Part shown: piece by piece, positions 50,098 through 58,722 of the stretch
Layout: every line of letters starts with the position of its first letter
How positions within the stretch are numbered: position 1 is the stretch's first letter
Source of the DNA: Bacteroidia bacterium
GTDB taxonomy: Bacteria > Bacteroidota > Bacteroidia > SpSt-205
Direction of reading: 5' to 3'
Length of the DNA stretch: 59,844 nt
Assembly: GCA_026413325.1 (NCBI GenBank)
Contig: JANZYW010000005.1
Location: forward strand, 1 to 59,844
The notes under the pieces: model-generated
The model's input: the letters and a program-made list of their open reading frames with translations, nothing else
What the model was told of the DNA's origin: nothing
Database searches by the model: none
Program-made: the position numbers and the translations under genes

Positions 50098-51285
50098 ATG
50101 GCTATTTCCGTCCAGAATAAAGCAATCCCTGTTGATTATTTCAACACGGAGGAGCTCTTATCGGTAGAACAGCGGGCTATCCGAGATGCGGTGCGGCAAT
50201 GGGTAGAAAATCGGCTGCGGCCCATCATAGATGACTATGCACAACGAGCGGAGTCTCCCACCCACCTTATTCCGGAGATGGCTCAGTTGGGTGTTTTTGG
50301 CCCATTTATTCCGGAGGAATACGGCGGCGCCGGTTTAGACTACATATCATATGGCCTGATCATGCAAGAAATCGAAGCGGGCGACTCCGGCATTCGTTCA
50401 ATGGCCTCTGTTCAGAGCTCCCTTGTAATGTATCCTATCTGGAAGTTCGGCTCAGAGGCGCAACGGCGGAAGTACCTCCCCCGATTGGCAAAGGGGGAGC
50501 TTATGGGCTGCTTTGGTCTCACCGAGCCAGATCACGGTTCTAATCCTGCTGGGATGGAGAGCTATTTCTATGAAGACGGAGATGCTTACGTGCTTACGGG
50601 GCGGAAGATGTGGATATCTAATGCGCCTTTCGCAGACGTGGCGGTCGTCTGGGCTAAAGACCCCGATGGCCAAATCAGAGGTCTTTTGGTCGAGCGGGGA
50701 ATGGAGGGATTTTCCACTCCAGAGATACATCGGAAATGGTCTCTACGGGCCTCTGCGACGGGAGAACTTATTATGGATAGGGTGCGGGTCCCGAAGCAGA
50801 ATCTGTTGCCGGGAGTAGTAGGTTTGCGAGGGCCCCTTTCCTGTCTCAACAGTGCTCGCTATGGGATAGCTTGGGGGGCTATCGGAGCTGCTCTGGACTG
50901 TTATAAAACAGCTGCTCAATACAGCTTAGAACGTTTTCAGTTTGGCAAGCCTATCGCTGCTTTCCAGCTTACTCAAAAGAAACTGGCCGAGATGCTCACA
51001 GAGATCACAAAAGCACAACTTTTAGCTTTTCGGTTAGGACAGCTTATGAATGAAGGAAAAGCAACTCCTCAGCAGATCTCCATGGCAAAACGAAATAATG
51101 TTGCGATGGCCTTAGAAGTAGCTCGGACAGCCCGCCAAATCCTCGGAGGGATGGGCATAATGGGGGATTATTCTATCATGAGACACATGATGAATTTAGA
51201 ATCCGTCATCACCTATGAAGGAACACATGAGATACATTTACTGATAACAGGGCAGGATATAACTGGAATATCCGCTTTTTCCTGA
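50098..51285 (+). CDS. acyl-CoA dehydrogenase, glutaryl-CoA dehydrogenase-like
   Basis: FAD-dependent dehydrogenase of 395 residues. The pattern follows glutaryl-CoA dehydrogenases: GIRSMASVQSSLVMYPIW, GCFGLTEPDHGSNPAGM for FAD binding, KMWISNAPFADVAVVWAK, RFQFGKPIAAFQLTQKKLA and a C-terminal YEGTHEIH with the catalytic Glu near 374. It would oxidise and decarboxylate glutaryl-CoA in lysine or tryptophan breakdown. No electron-transfer flavoprotein gene is here. An in-frame TTG 18 nt upstream is rejected because it lies in the promoter box. scpB follows after 1 nt. Confidence 0.9.
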   Translation: MAISVQNKAIPVDYFNTEELLSVEQRAIRDAVRQWVENRLRPIIDDYAQRAESPTHLIPEMAQLGVFGPFIPEEYGGAGLDYISYGLIMQEIEAGDSGIRSMASVQSSLVMYPIWKFGSEAQRRKYLPRLAKGELMGCFGLTEPDHGSNPAGMESYFYEDGDAYVLTGRKMWISNAPFADVAVVWAKDPDGQIRGLLVERGMEGFSTPEIHRKWSLRASATGELIMDRVRVPKQNLLPGVVGLRGPLSCLNSARYGIAWGAIGAALDCYKTAAQYSLERFQFGKPIAAFQLTQKKLAEMLTEITKAQLLAFRLGQLMNEGKATPQQISMAKRNNVAMALEVARTARQILGGMGIMGDYSIMRHMMNLESVITYEGTHEIHLLITGQDITGISAFS

Positions 51286-51286
51286 T

Positions 51287-51916
51287 ATGATAGAGGATAG
51301 CTCTCAAAACACAACCGAGGGGCAAGATGCGGACTCCCTCGCCTTGAGCTATTCCATCGAGAATCTCATCGAAGCGTTCCTCTTTATCCATACAGAGCCA
51401 CTTTCTTTGGAGAGCGTAGCAAAGGCACTGGGGCATGTTCTCCATCGGGAAATTTCTTTGTCGGACATCAAAGCGGCGATAGAGAACCTCCGAATGCGGT
51501 ATGCCTCGACGAGTATAGAGCTTATAGAAGTCGCAGGGGGCTTGGCTCTCCGTACTCGACCCCGCTATGGGGAAGCTTTAGCAAAGTTTCTGGGGCTTCA
51601 GCAGCCACTCCGTCTCTCTCGAGCTCTTTTGGAGACACTCGCAGTCATTGCTTATCATCAGCCGACTACTCGTCCCTTCGTGAGTCATCTTCGAGGAACA
51701 CAGAGTGATTATGCTATTGAAAGGCTTTTGGAAGTGGAGTTGATAGAACCAGCAGGGCGCGCCGATCTCCCGGGGCGTCCTCTTCTCTATCGGACCACCC
51801 CTAAGTTTTTAGAACTTCTGGGTCTTAAGTCCCTGGACGAGCTACCCCGTCTGACGGAGTTTTCCGATAGTCCTCCTTTACCGAAGCCAGCGGACGTATA
51901 TCCATCCCAGGATTAA
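51287..51916 (+). CDS. scpB: segregation and condensation protein B
   Basis: Winged-helix partner of ScpA and SMC in chromosome condensation. The 209-residue protein has IEAFLFIHTEPLSLESVAKAL at the N-terminus, LRTRPRYGEALAKFL, then the conserved ALLETLAVIAYHQPTTR, LRGTQSDYAIERLLEVELIE, GRADLPGRPLLYRTT and FLELLGLKSLDELP. It is complete. It starts 1 nt after the dehydrogenase stop and its end overlaps the convergent rhomboid gene by 39 nt. scpA is not in the window. Confidence 0.95.
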   Translation: MIEDSSQNTTEGQDADSLALSYSIENLIEAFLFIHTEPLSLESVAKALGHVLHREISLSDIKAAIENLRMRYASTSIELIEVAGGLALRTRPRYGEALAKFLGLQQPLRLSRALLETLAVIAYHQPTTRPFVSHLRGTQSDYAIERLLEVELIEPAGRADLPGRPLLYRTTPKFLELLGLKSLDELPRLTEFSDSPPLPKPADVYPSQD

Positions 51917-52438
51917 CCCACTCAGATGCCCAAAATGGGATATCCCTCCCATTACAGGCTCCCACACAAAGAGCGCCAGAGACAGAATCCCGAATCCCAC
52001 CGCTAACCACTTGGCGGCAATCGGGATAGGTACGGGAAACAAGATAAGGTGGGAACGAGGGAAAAAATACGCAAAAGCTGCTAATATTCCGCTCACACTG
52101 GTGGAGGCTCCCAAGACTGGAAGAGGAGAGGGGTCCAAGAAAGCCAGTGCTACCCCCGAGCCGATCCCAGCAAAAAGGTACAACTGTAGAAACCGCTTTT
52201 TTCCCAGAACTGCTTCTACGGGTGTCCCTAAGCTCCAAAGTGCCAGCATGTTGGCTAAGATGTGCCAGAAACTTTTATGCGTAAAAAAGTAAGTAAGTAT
52301 CTGCCACCATTTCAGGCCCCATCCTTGCTTGTGTACTGCGAAAAGGAGAGGTAGCTCAGGAAATCGAAAGGAGGCAAACCATATCAAGCCATTAATAATA
52401 AGAAGGTGGGGAAGGACGGAACCCCGCATGCGATGCAA
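51878..52438 (-). CDS. rhomboid-family intramembrane serine protease (second)
   Basis: 186 residues with about six membrane helices. The helix-2 motif FFTHKSFWHILANMLALW is followed by catalytic Ser112 in VLGASTSV and His171 in SHFGHLSG. The last residue of GxSG is Thr here rather than Gly, a mild deviation. It follows the unknown exported-protein gene by 2 nt, so the pair is co-transcribed. The 3' end overlaps scpB. It is only distantly similar to the rhomboid at 36.4 kb. Confidence 0.87.
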   Translation of the reverse strand: MHRMRGSVLPHLLIINGLIWFASFRFPELPLLFAVHKQGWGLKWWQILTYFFTHKSFWHILANMLALWSLGTPVEAVLGKKRFLQLYLFAGIGSGVALAFLDPSPLPVLGASTSVSGILAAFAYFFPRSHLILFPVPIPIAAKWLAVGFGILSLALFVWEPVMGGISHFGHLSGLILGWIYVRWLR

Positions 52439-52440
52439 AG

Positions 52441-53322
52441 CTACGAGCGACGCCGCTTTTTTCTTTCCTCTGGAGGACCAGGGGCATCGCTTTCTTGGGG
52501 GAGAAAATAGCGAGGGAGAGCATAGGGGGCGGAGTAGATAGAGTAGGTAAGTGTTCGATTGAGAGGGAAGCTCAAAAAGAATTGAACCAGTCCTTTTCCA
52601 GAGCGTTTGGCTTGTCGGAAAGCTTTATACAGCTCATAATGAGCTTCCGCATATACCAGAGAGTCTCCTACTCTTTCTAAGAGTTTCTCCATGGCATCCG
52701 CTTGGAGCTCCTCTGGGGGAAGCGGCAGTTTGAGAAGGCTGTCTAAAACTCCTCGCAATCTTTTTTTCTCCTGCTTAAAGTATTTCGTAATGGTGTCTCC
52801 GTAGTCAACTATCCCTTTTAGCATCAACGCCGGGCTCTCCAGCACAGCAGGAAGCTCTTCTATCTGAGGAGCAAGGCTCACGATCGTCATGTAGATGGGG
52901 AGCCCATTGCTCCTCAAGATACGTCCATTGATCCGGACTTCCTCTGCCTTTACTACGTATAAGTACCATTTGTCGAAGCCGTGAATAAGAGGATGACCTT
53001 TATTATTTTGTACTTTAGGCCGTACTATTTTTACTTGAAAGGGCCGATTCGTAGATATTTTAGCGTTTGTTCGGGGATCTATGGTTAGGTCCTGCCAGAG
53101 AGGAGAATCGATGAGTCGGAGAGGTGCGGGAGGCTTGGAGGGGGAAAGGAGTGTATCATCCCATTCTCGCATGCCAGATGAGGAGGGGAGGGTATCGCGT
53201 GAATCCGTAGAGATAGAGGAGGAAGGAGCAAAAAGATCTTCAAAAAGCTCTTCCTCCCATGGGTCTGTACCTTGGGTATAGCTCCATCCTATGAGCAGTA
53301 GACACATCCACCCCCGAAGCAC
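52441..53322 (-). CDS. exported protein of unknown function
   Basis: 293 residues with a signal peptide (about 1-17, ending SYTQ), an acidic and Ser-rich low-complexity segment (about 20-65), a beta-rich middle (about 75-150), a helical region (about 165-245), and a basic tail rich in Arg and Lys. I do not recognise the family. It is co-transcribed with the second rhomboid protease, which suggests a membrane or envelope link. The GTG start at 53322 sits 5 nt after a perfect -7 box. An ATG five codons further in is the alternative. Confidence 0.7.
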   Translation of the reverse strand: MLRGWMCLLLIGWSYTQGTDPWEEELFEDLFAPSSSISTDSRDTLPSSSGMREWDDTLLSPSKPPAPLRLIDSPLWQDLTIDPRTNAKISTNRPFQVKIVRPKVQNNKGHPLIHGFDKWYLYVVKAEEVRINGRILRSNGLPIYMTIVSLAPQIEELPAVLESPALMLKGIVDYGDTITKYFKQEKKRLRGVLDSLLKLPLPPEELQADAMEKLLERVGDSLVYAEAHYELYKAFRQAKRSGKGLVQFFLSFPLNRTLTYSIYSAPYALPRYFLPQESDAPGPPEERKKRRRS

Positions 53323-53327
53323 CTCTT

Positions 53328-53335
53328 CAAAGGTA
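53328..53335 (-). promoter_or_regulatory. -7 box of the unknown exported-protein gene
   Basis: Minus-strand TACCTTTG is a perfect TAnnTTTG. AAGAG follows, then the GTG at 53322 (spacing 5). It is divergent from the gyrA box, 25 bp away. Confidence 0.7.
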
Positions 53336-53360
53336 CAAACCCCGTGCCAGCCCTTTTCGG

Positions 53361-53368
53361 TAGCTTTG
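53361..53368 (+). promoter_or_regulatory. gyrA: -7 box of gyrA
   Basis: TAGCTTTG is a perfect TAnnTTTG. CGGG follows, then the GTG at 53373 (spacing 4). Confidence 0.75.
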
Positions 53369-53372
53369 CGGG

Positions 53373-55832
53373 GTGAGTCAGATTGTCCCTCGTCCCATCG
53401 TGGATGAAATGCGCAGCGCCTACATCGACTACGCTATGAGCGTAATTGTGGCTCGGGCGCTGCCCGATGTACGGGATGGCCTGAAGCCAGTGCAGCGACG
53501 TGTACTTTACGGGATGTTGGAGCTTGGTCTCACCCCCGATAAGCCTTTCAAAAAGTCTGCTCGTATTGTAGGTGAGGTGCTGGGTAAGTATCATCCCCAC
53601 GGAGATGCGGCTGTGTATGATACCATGGTACGGATGGCGCAGTCGTGGACGCTTCGGTATCCCCTGGTAGAGGGACAGGGCAATTTCGGCTCGATGGATA
53701 ACGATGCCCCAGCTGCTATGCGATATACCGAGGCACGTCTCGCCCCTATCGCACTCACCCTACTGGCAGACTTGGACAAAGACACTGTAGATTTTGCTCC
53801 CAACTTCGACGAATCGCTTCAAGAACCCACTGTGCTCCCCGCACTGCTCCCCAATCTCTTGCTCAACGGGGCAAGTGGAATCGCCGTGGGTATGGCTACC
53901 GAGATACCCCCTCATAATCTCTCTGATACTGTACGGGCTCTCCTTCTCCTGCTGAATGATCCGGCTGTATCGGATGAGGAACTCATACGAGCTATGCATG
54001 GCCCTGATTTCCCTACAGGTGGATTCATCTTGGGGCTTGAGGGTATCCGTCAAATGTATCTTACGGGAAGAGGACGCTTGCGTCTGCGGGGCAGAGCCTA
54101 TCTCGATACCCTTCCTGGAGGGAGAAATGCGATTCTGATCACCGAAATACCCTATCGGGTCAGCAAAGCCGCTTTGGTAGAACAGATTGCTCACCTGGCA
54201 GAGAGCAAAAAAGTGGAGGGTATCTCTGAGGTACGAGATGAATCTGACCGAGAAGGAGTCCGTGTAGTTGTGGAGCTGAAGAAAGACGCCGTCCCCAAGG
54301 TAGTTCTCAATAATCTATATCTCCACAGCTCACTGGAGATAGCGTACAACGGCTATTGGGTAGCTTTGTATCGGGGGCGTCCGAAGACCCTCACCTTACG
54401 AGAGATGCTCACTGCCTATTTAGAGCATCGTAATCAGGTGGTTCTCCGTCGGACGGCCTATGAACTCGCTCAGGCTGAGAAGCGAGCGCACATCCTCGAA
54501 GGACTTCTCATCGCCTTGGACCATTTAGACGCGGTTATTGCGCTTATCCGGCGTTCTCAGACCCCAGAGGAAGCGCGAGTGGGACTCGTGGAGACCTTTC
54601 AGCTTACCCAAACCCAAGCGCAAGCTATCTTGGACCTCCGCCTCCAACGCCTTACCGCTTTAGAAAGAGAAAAGATCCAGCAAGAATACGCCGACCTCCA
54701 GGAAAAAATCGCCTACTACAAGAAAGTATTAGCTGAGCCAGAAGAGCAGAAAGCGGTTATGCGGGCAGAACTGCAAAAGTTGGTAGATGACTATGGAGAT
54801 GCTCGCCGAACTCAGATTATACCAGAAGAGGGCGAAATAACGGTAGAAGATATTCTGCCCAACACAGAAGTGGCTGTGCTCATCTCTCACCAAGGGTACA
54901 TCAAGCGAACCGACTTGAGTGCATACCGGGCTCAGGGTCGAGGGGGTACAGGTGTGCGAGCCATGGATCTCAAGGACGAGGATTTCATCCAGGACGTACG
55001 GATCGCTCGCATGCACGACTATCTTCTGCTCTTTACAGATAAGGGGTATTGTCACTGGCTTCGCGTTCATGAGATCCCCGAAGCTCAGCGAGCACAAAAG
55101 GGGCGCCATATCCAGAACCTCTTGGCAATCAGTGCAGAGGAGCGAGTGATTGCGTACGTAAATGTTTCCTCTCTCCAGGAGGAGGAATTTGTCAAGCGGC
55201 ACAGTTTATTATTTGCGACTCGAGAAGGCATCGTGAAAAAAACACCTCTTCAAGAATATAGCCGCCCCCGAAGTAAGGGCATCATTGCGCTGTCCGTGCG
55301 GGAGGGAGATCGCCTATTAGGGGCCGCTCTTATCGATGAGTATCAGGTCGAAGACGTTTTGCTGGTCAGTCGGCAGGGTCAAGCTATTCGTTTCCCTCAC
55401 AAAGAGGTACGTGCGATGGGACGCGATGCAACTGGAGTGATCGGCATGCGGATAGATGCTAGTGACGAGCTGGTCGCTCTCACCCCCCTCCTACACCCCG
55501 AAGGCTACCTTTTCGTCCTTTCTGCGAATGGATATGGAAAGGCTACCTCGTTCGGTGAATATCGGGTAACCCATCGAGGGGGCCAAGGGGTACGGACTTT
55601 CCGCGTTACGGAAAAGACAGGCCCTCTTGTGGCAGCCCTTCCGCTTTTGACCCGGGAAGAGGACCTTCTCATTGTCACACAAGAGGGACAAAGCATTCGC
55701 TTTTCCGCAAAAGAGCTCTCAACATTAGGGCGAGACGCCCAAGGAACTCGATTGATTCGGTTGAGGGAAGGGGATAGAGTGGTATCTGTTTCCCTCGCTC
55801 AAGGAGAAGAAGCACCCCCTTCCTATCAGTAG
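53373..55832 (+). CDS. gyrA: DNA gyrase subunit A
   Basis: Breakage-reunion subunit of type II topoisomerase, 819 residues. It has catalytic Tyr118 ([10 protein letters not shown]), the [13 protein letters not shown] segment, a long coiled coil (about 350-480) and a six-bladed C-terminal domain (about 500-810). The GyrA box is degenerate: QGRGGTG (521-527) against the common QRRGGKG. The complete C-terminal propeller favours GyrA over ParC. The residue at the E. coli Ser83 position is Ala79, as in mycobacteria, and Asp83 corresponds to E. coli Asp87. GTG start is supported by the -7 box. It is divergent from the unknown exported-protein gene. Confidence 0.92.
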   Translation: MSQIVPRPIVDEMRSAYIDYAMSVIVARALPDVRDGLKPVQRRVLYGMLELGLTPDKPFKKSARIVGEVLGKYHPHGDAAVYDTMVRMAQSWTLRYPLVEGQGNFGSMDNDAPAAMRYTEARLAPIALTLLADLDKDTVDFAPNFDESLQEPTVLPALLPNLLLNGASGIAVGMATEIPPHNLSDTVRALLLLLNDPAVSDEELIRAMHGPDFPTGGFILGLEGIRQMYLTGRGRLRLRGRAYLDTLPGGRNAILITEIPYRVSKAALVEQIAHLAESKKVEGISEVRDESDREGVRVVVELKKDAVPKVVLNNLYLHSSLEIAYNGYWVALYRGRPKTLTLREMLTAYLEHRNQVVLRRTAYELAQAEKRAHILEGLLIALDHLDAVIALIRRSQTPEEARVGLVETFQLTQTQAQAILDLRLQRLTALEREKIQQEYADLQEKIAYYKKVLAEPEEQKAVMRAELQKLVDDYGDARRTQIIPEEGEITVEDILPNTEVAVLISHQGYIKRTDLSAYRAQGRGGTGVRAMDLKDEDFIQDVRIARMHDYLLLFTDKGYCHWLRVHEIPEAQRAQKGRHIQNLLAISAEERVIAYVNVSSLQEEEFVKRHSLLFATREGIVKKTPLQEYSRPRSKGIIALSVREGDRLLGAALIDEYQVEDVLLVSRQGQAIRFPHKEVRAMGRDATGVIGMRIDASDELVALTPLLHPEGYLFVLSANGYGKATSFGEYRVTHRGGQGVRTFRVTEKTGPLVAALPLLTREEDLLIVTQEGQSIRFSAKELSTLGRDAQGTRLIRLREGDRVVSVSLAQGEEAPPSYQ

Positions 55833-55876
55833 TATCCCGATAGGTGGACCTTCTGAAAATTATACTTATATGATCA

Positions 55877-55884
55877 TAGTTTTT
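55877..55884 (+). promoter_or_regulatory. -7-like box of the outer-membrane protein gene
   Basis: TAGTTTTT has one mismatch (last base) to TAnnTTTG and ends 6 nt before the ATG at 55891. Confidence 0.4.
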
Positions 55885-55890
55885 TCTCGC

Positions 55891-56607
55891 ATGGGTTCGA
55901 TAAGCTTCGTCTTGAGTACTGCTGTAGCAGGATTTCTGCTGGCCCAGACAGCTTCTCGTAGCCATTTTAGATTGAATGGGTATCTCCGCAGCGAACTCTA
56001 TGCAGGTCAGTTTCCTGCCAGTTCTTATTTTCCTTCGATTGCTTCTGGAGACATGAGAGGTACGGGCTGGGGCTTCGGTGGAGATTATATCTTTCAGACA
56101 ACAGAGCATCTCCGCCTGGAAGGGGGATTTGCCTTAGAGCGATGGAAGGTCCCTTATGCGCGGGCTGGGGAGAGCCTCGAAGGTTTTACCTATCTCGGGG
56201 GGTGGACTTCCCCTCCTGTTCCCTATGAAACCTATTACCAGGGTTCTCTTGTGAAACTGCGTGTAGGTCTCGCTGGAAATTTCGGAGAGAAGGTAGAAAC
56301 AGCCATGGGTGGGGGCTTGAATATAGGAAGCTATTCGGCTTTTTGGGGGTCTTCCACGGGTACGACTCGATATAGCGAACCTGCCTCGGGTATTGGCTTG
56401 GGGTACTACCTCCGATTGGATGTGGGTTTCCCCATTTCATCTAACGGTATTCGGATTTTTACCCCCTCCTTCTTCTTGGCTTTAGATTATGTGTCAGCCC
56501 GTCCTACCGAGTTTAAAGATTTCTTGTGGGTAGGGGTAAATCATCGGATAGAACAGCAGCTGTTTGGAATCGGTGGGTACCGAGTGGGCATCGCTTTCTT
56601 GTTGTAA
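55891..56607 (+). CDS. outer-membrane beta-barrel-like protein, unknown function
   Basis: 238 residues from the ATG at 55891 (an upstream in-frame ATG at 55870 would add seven). It has a signal peptide (about 1-19, ending LLAQ), then alternating hydrophobic strands with many Tyr, Gly and Phe and turns such as GSSTGTTRYSEPASGIG, ending in GGYRVGIAFLL. This is the look of an eight-strand porin-like barrel (OMP_b-brl type), but no family motif was recognised. It ends against the convergent hydrolase with no gap. Confidence 0.7.
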   Translation: MGSISFVLSTAVAGFLLAQTASRSHFRLNGYLRSELYAGQFPASSYFPSIASGDMRGTGWGFGGDYIFQTTEHLRLEGGFALERWKVPYARAGESLEGFTYLGGWTSPPVPYETYYQGSLVKLRVGLAGNFGEKVETAMGGGLNIGSYSAFWGSSTGTTRYSEPASGIGLGYYLRLDVGFPISSNGIRIFTPSFFLALDYVSARPTEFKDFLWVGVNHRIEQQLFGIGGYRVGIAFLL

Positions 56608-57978
56608 CTAAGGACTTCTCAGAAGTAAAACCGAATACGGTCCCACTGAGAGTCGGTAGATTCCGGTGGGGCCGGGGGGAATCTCGATCTCAAAGGATCT
56701 CACTCGAGGTAAGCTTCCCGAAGCGATGAGACGCCCCATGCTATCTGAGAGACTCCAGACTGTCCCTTCCACGCCAGCAGGCGTCTCGATGTATAATCTG
56801 TCTCGAAAAGGAGAAGGGTATACCTGGAGTTGTTGCCCGTTCGGGGTCGAGAGGAATGTGACCAGGGAGAGAGAAAAGCTTCCCTCGACGAGACAGCCTT
56901 GGGCGTCCTGCACCCGCACCGAATAGGTCCCCGCGCCCAATCCGGAGGGGTCGGGGCCGGTGTACCCGTGCCCCCATGTGTACTGGTAGGGAGGCGTACC
57001 TCCCGTCACGGTCAGCTGGATCGCTCCTCCTTGTGGATTGATAGAGGTGGGGTGGGTGATTTGTCCACTCACCGTCAAAGGCTGATACGTACACGAGGTC
57101 AGATAGCTGATAGCAGAGAGTGAAGCCAAAGTATCGTAGAACTTCCCAAGGCAGCTATCTTTCAAGTAGGCATCCAGAAATGGGAGGATCAATCGGTTTG
57201 TGAGGTTTTGCTGTTGAGCCCTACTAAGTGTGATGGTAGACCCTGCGGAAGTTTCCCCAAACTCACAGTTTATATTGCTATTGGCAAAATAACAGTGTCC
57301 TCCCCCTATGAGACTTGCATACCATTTGCAGCTTGAGCCGAGGGCTTGGTAGATGGGGAGCTGGTGCTGGTGAGGAGGGGTGACACTATCTCCTGAGCCC
57401 GCCAACATAAGGGCTGGAAGGGAGACATTCGCAGCTGCAGCGATGGCGGATGGATTGGTATTCGCTGCCGCAAAGCCCACTACACAATGTGCTTGATTGA
57501 AGCCTTGAGCGGCTAAGACGGCGCACCCTCCACCCATAGAGTGCCCCGTGAGGGCCACTTTGGGATGTATAGAATTATAAAAAGGACTGTTAGGGTTTTG
57601 TCCCTCTGCGACCATTCTCTCGGCAACGATCCGAAGGTCCAAAGCGAAATCCTGATGGCTGGGAGAGATCCCCCCCTCCGTTCGGGGGAGAGCTACGATA
57701 TAGCCCGCAGGCACCAATGCCTCCCAGAGGTTTTGATAGGCGGACCAAACCATCACGAAGCCATGGCCGATTACAACGATAGGATAGCGTCCTGGTCGGA
57801 TGGGAGCATTTGTCCCTGCACTGAGGGCAGGATAATAAACTTCGGTTTGGATTTGCCTGCCCGGCCCGCCACCTGAGCCAAATCCCCCTGTTCGGGAGGG
57901 ATCATTGAAGGTGAGGGTGCGATGTCCTATTTGAGCCAGGAGCCAGCTCCCGAAAAGAACTGCACATGCCTTTTGCAT
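56608..57978 (-). CDS. T9SS-exported alpha/beta hydrolase with SprB-like repeat
   Basis: 456 residues. A signal peptide (1 to about 16) is followed by an alpha/beta hydrolase (about 40-275) with nucleophile Ser147 in GHSMGGG, Asp197 in [10 protein letters not shown] and His228 in GGGHCYF, the dienelactone-hydrolase/lipase-like triad. An SprB-type repeat (about 300-370, [13 protein letters not shown] ... [13 protein letters not shown]) and a type A sorting domain (about 383-456, [18 protein letters not shown] ... GIYRLSVG) follow. It would be a secreted, surface-attached esterase. The layout recalls secreted Bacteroidota polyester hydrolases, but substrate is inference. A perfect -7 box ends 3 nt before the ATG, so a TTG two codons upstream is rejected. 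Confidence 0.88.
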   Translation of the reverse strand: MQKACAVLFGSWLLAQIGHRTLTFNDPSRTGGFGSGGGPGRQIQTEVYYPALSAGTNAPIRPGRYPIVVIGHGFVMVWSAYQNLWEALVPAGYIVALPRTEGGISPSHQDFALDLRIVAERMVAEGQNPNSPFYNSIHPKVALTGHSMGGGCAVLAAQGFNQAHCVVGFAAANTNPSAIAAAANVSLPALMLAGSGDSVTPPHQHQLPIYQALGSSCKWYASLIGGGHCYFANSNINCEFGETSAGSTITLSRAQQQNLTNRLILPFLDAYLKDSCLGKFYDTLASLSAISYLTSCTYQPLTVSGQITHPTSINPQGGAIQLTVTGGTPPYQYTWGHGYTGPDPSGLGAGTYSVRVQDAQGCLVEGSFSLSLVTFLSTPNGQQLQVYPSPFRDRLYIETPAGVEGTVWSLSDSMGRLIASGSLPRVRSFEIEIPPGPTGIYRLSVGPYSVLLLRSP

Positions 57979-57981
57979 ATT

Positions 57982-57989
57982 CAAAGGTA
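57982..57989 (-). promoter_or_regulatory. -7 box of the T9SS hydrolase gene
   Basis: Minus-strand TACCTTTG is a perfect TAnnTTTG. AAT follows, then the ATG at 57978 (spacing 3). Confidence 0.75.
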
Positions 57990-58049
57990 AATGCTATTCG
58001 GTGAGGGCAGGGAAAAAAGTACCCCAGGTAGGATATTTGTCCTTCCGTG

Positions 58050-58057
58050 TAAGTTTG
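58050..58057 (+). promoter_or_regulatory. -7 box of the methyltransferase gene
   Basis: TAAGTTTG is a perfect TAnnTTTG. TTTT follows, then the ATG at 58062 (spacing 4). Confidence 0.75.
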
Positions 58058-58061
58058 TTTT

Positions 58062-58682
58062 ATGCAGCGCCTAAATCTGGGTTCAGGAGAGTTTCCAAAG
58101 CCAGGGTTTATCAATGTCGATTACTATTCTTTCACCCCTCCAGATGTGTGCCATGATCTGAACGTTTTTCCATATCCTTTCGAAGATAATGCGTTCGATT
58201 TGGTAGAGTCTGATCATTGTTTGGAGCACCTGAAAGACCCATTTGCGGTCATGCGAGAAATTCATCGGATTACAAAGCCTGGGGGTATTGTTCGGATCCG
58301 AGTGCCTCATTTTTCTCGAGGATTCACACATGCGGATCACAAAAGGGGCTTTGATGTAACTTTCCCCTATTACTTTGATCCTACTTTTCGAGGCGGATAC
58401 ATGGGGGTTCATTTTCGTGTCCAGCAAGTTCGCCTCACCTGGTTTGCGCAGCCGTACCTCAAGCGGACCGTTCTTTCCCCATGGGCTTTCTACGGAGCGA
58501 TTGTAGTGGGGAAGGTGATAGATTTTTTTGCAAATCTGTCTCCTTTTCTGGCGTCCAGGTTATGGTGCTTTTGGGTAGGAGGTTTTGAGGAAATTTTTTT
58601 CGAATTTACAGTGGTAAAAGAAATACCTCCTTCCCTCTCTCTGCATGAGGAAAGGCGGGGAGCCTCTGCAGTTTTGCCGTAG
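58062..58682 (+). CDS. class I SAM-dependent methyltransferase
   Basis: 206 residues. The SAM-binding motif is LNLGSGEF at the N-terminus, followed by NVDYYSF, DLNVFPYPFEDNAFDLVESDHCLEHL and IHRITKPGGIVRIRVPHF, the methyltransferase-11 pattern. The ending with an aromatic-rich stretch and FFEFTVVKEIP resembles methyltransferases of polysaccharide or surface-glycan clusters. The acceptor is unknown. It is divergent from the T9SS hydrolase, 83 nt between starts, and followed by the Gly-rich surface protein. Confidence 0.87.
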   Translation: MQRLNLGSGEFPKPGFINVDYYSFTPPDVCHDLNVFPYPFEDNAFDLVESDHCLEHLKDPFAVMREIHRITKPGGIVRIRVPHFSRGFTHADHKRGFDVTFPYYFDPTFRGGYMGVHFRVQQVRLTWFAQPYLKRTVLSPWAFYGAIVVGKVIDFFANLSPFLASRLWCFWVGGFEEIFFEFTVVKEIPPSLSLHEERRGASAVLP

Positions 58683-58709
58683 TTTTTCCGCTGGCCCAGC
58701 GAAAGCCTT

Positions 58710-58717
58710 TATTTTTG
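58710..58717 (+). promoter_or_regulatory. -7 box of the Gly-rich protein gene
   Basis: TATTTTTG is a perfect TAnnTTTG. TCTAC follows, then the ATG at 58723 (spacing 5). Confidence 0.75.
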
Positions 58718-58722
58718 TCTAC

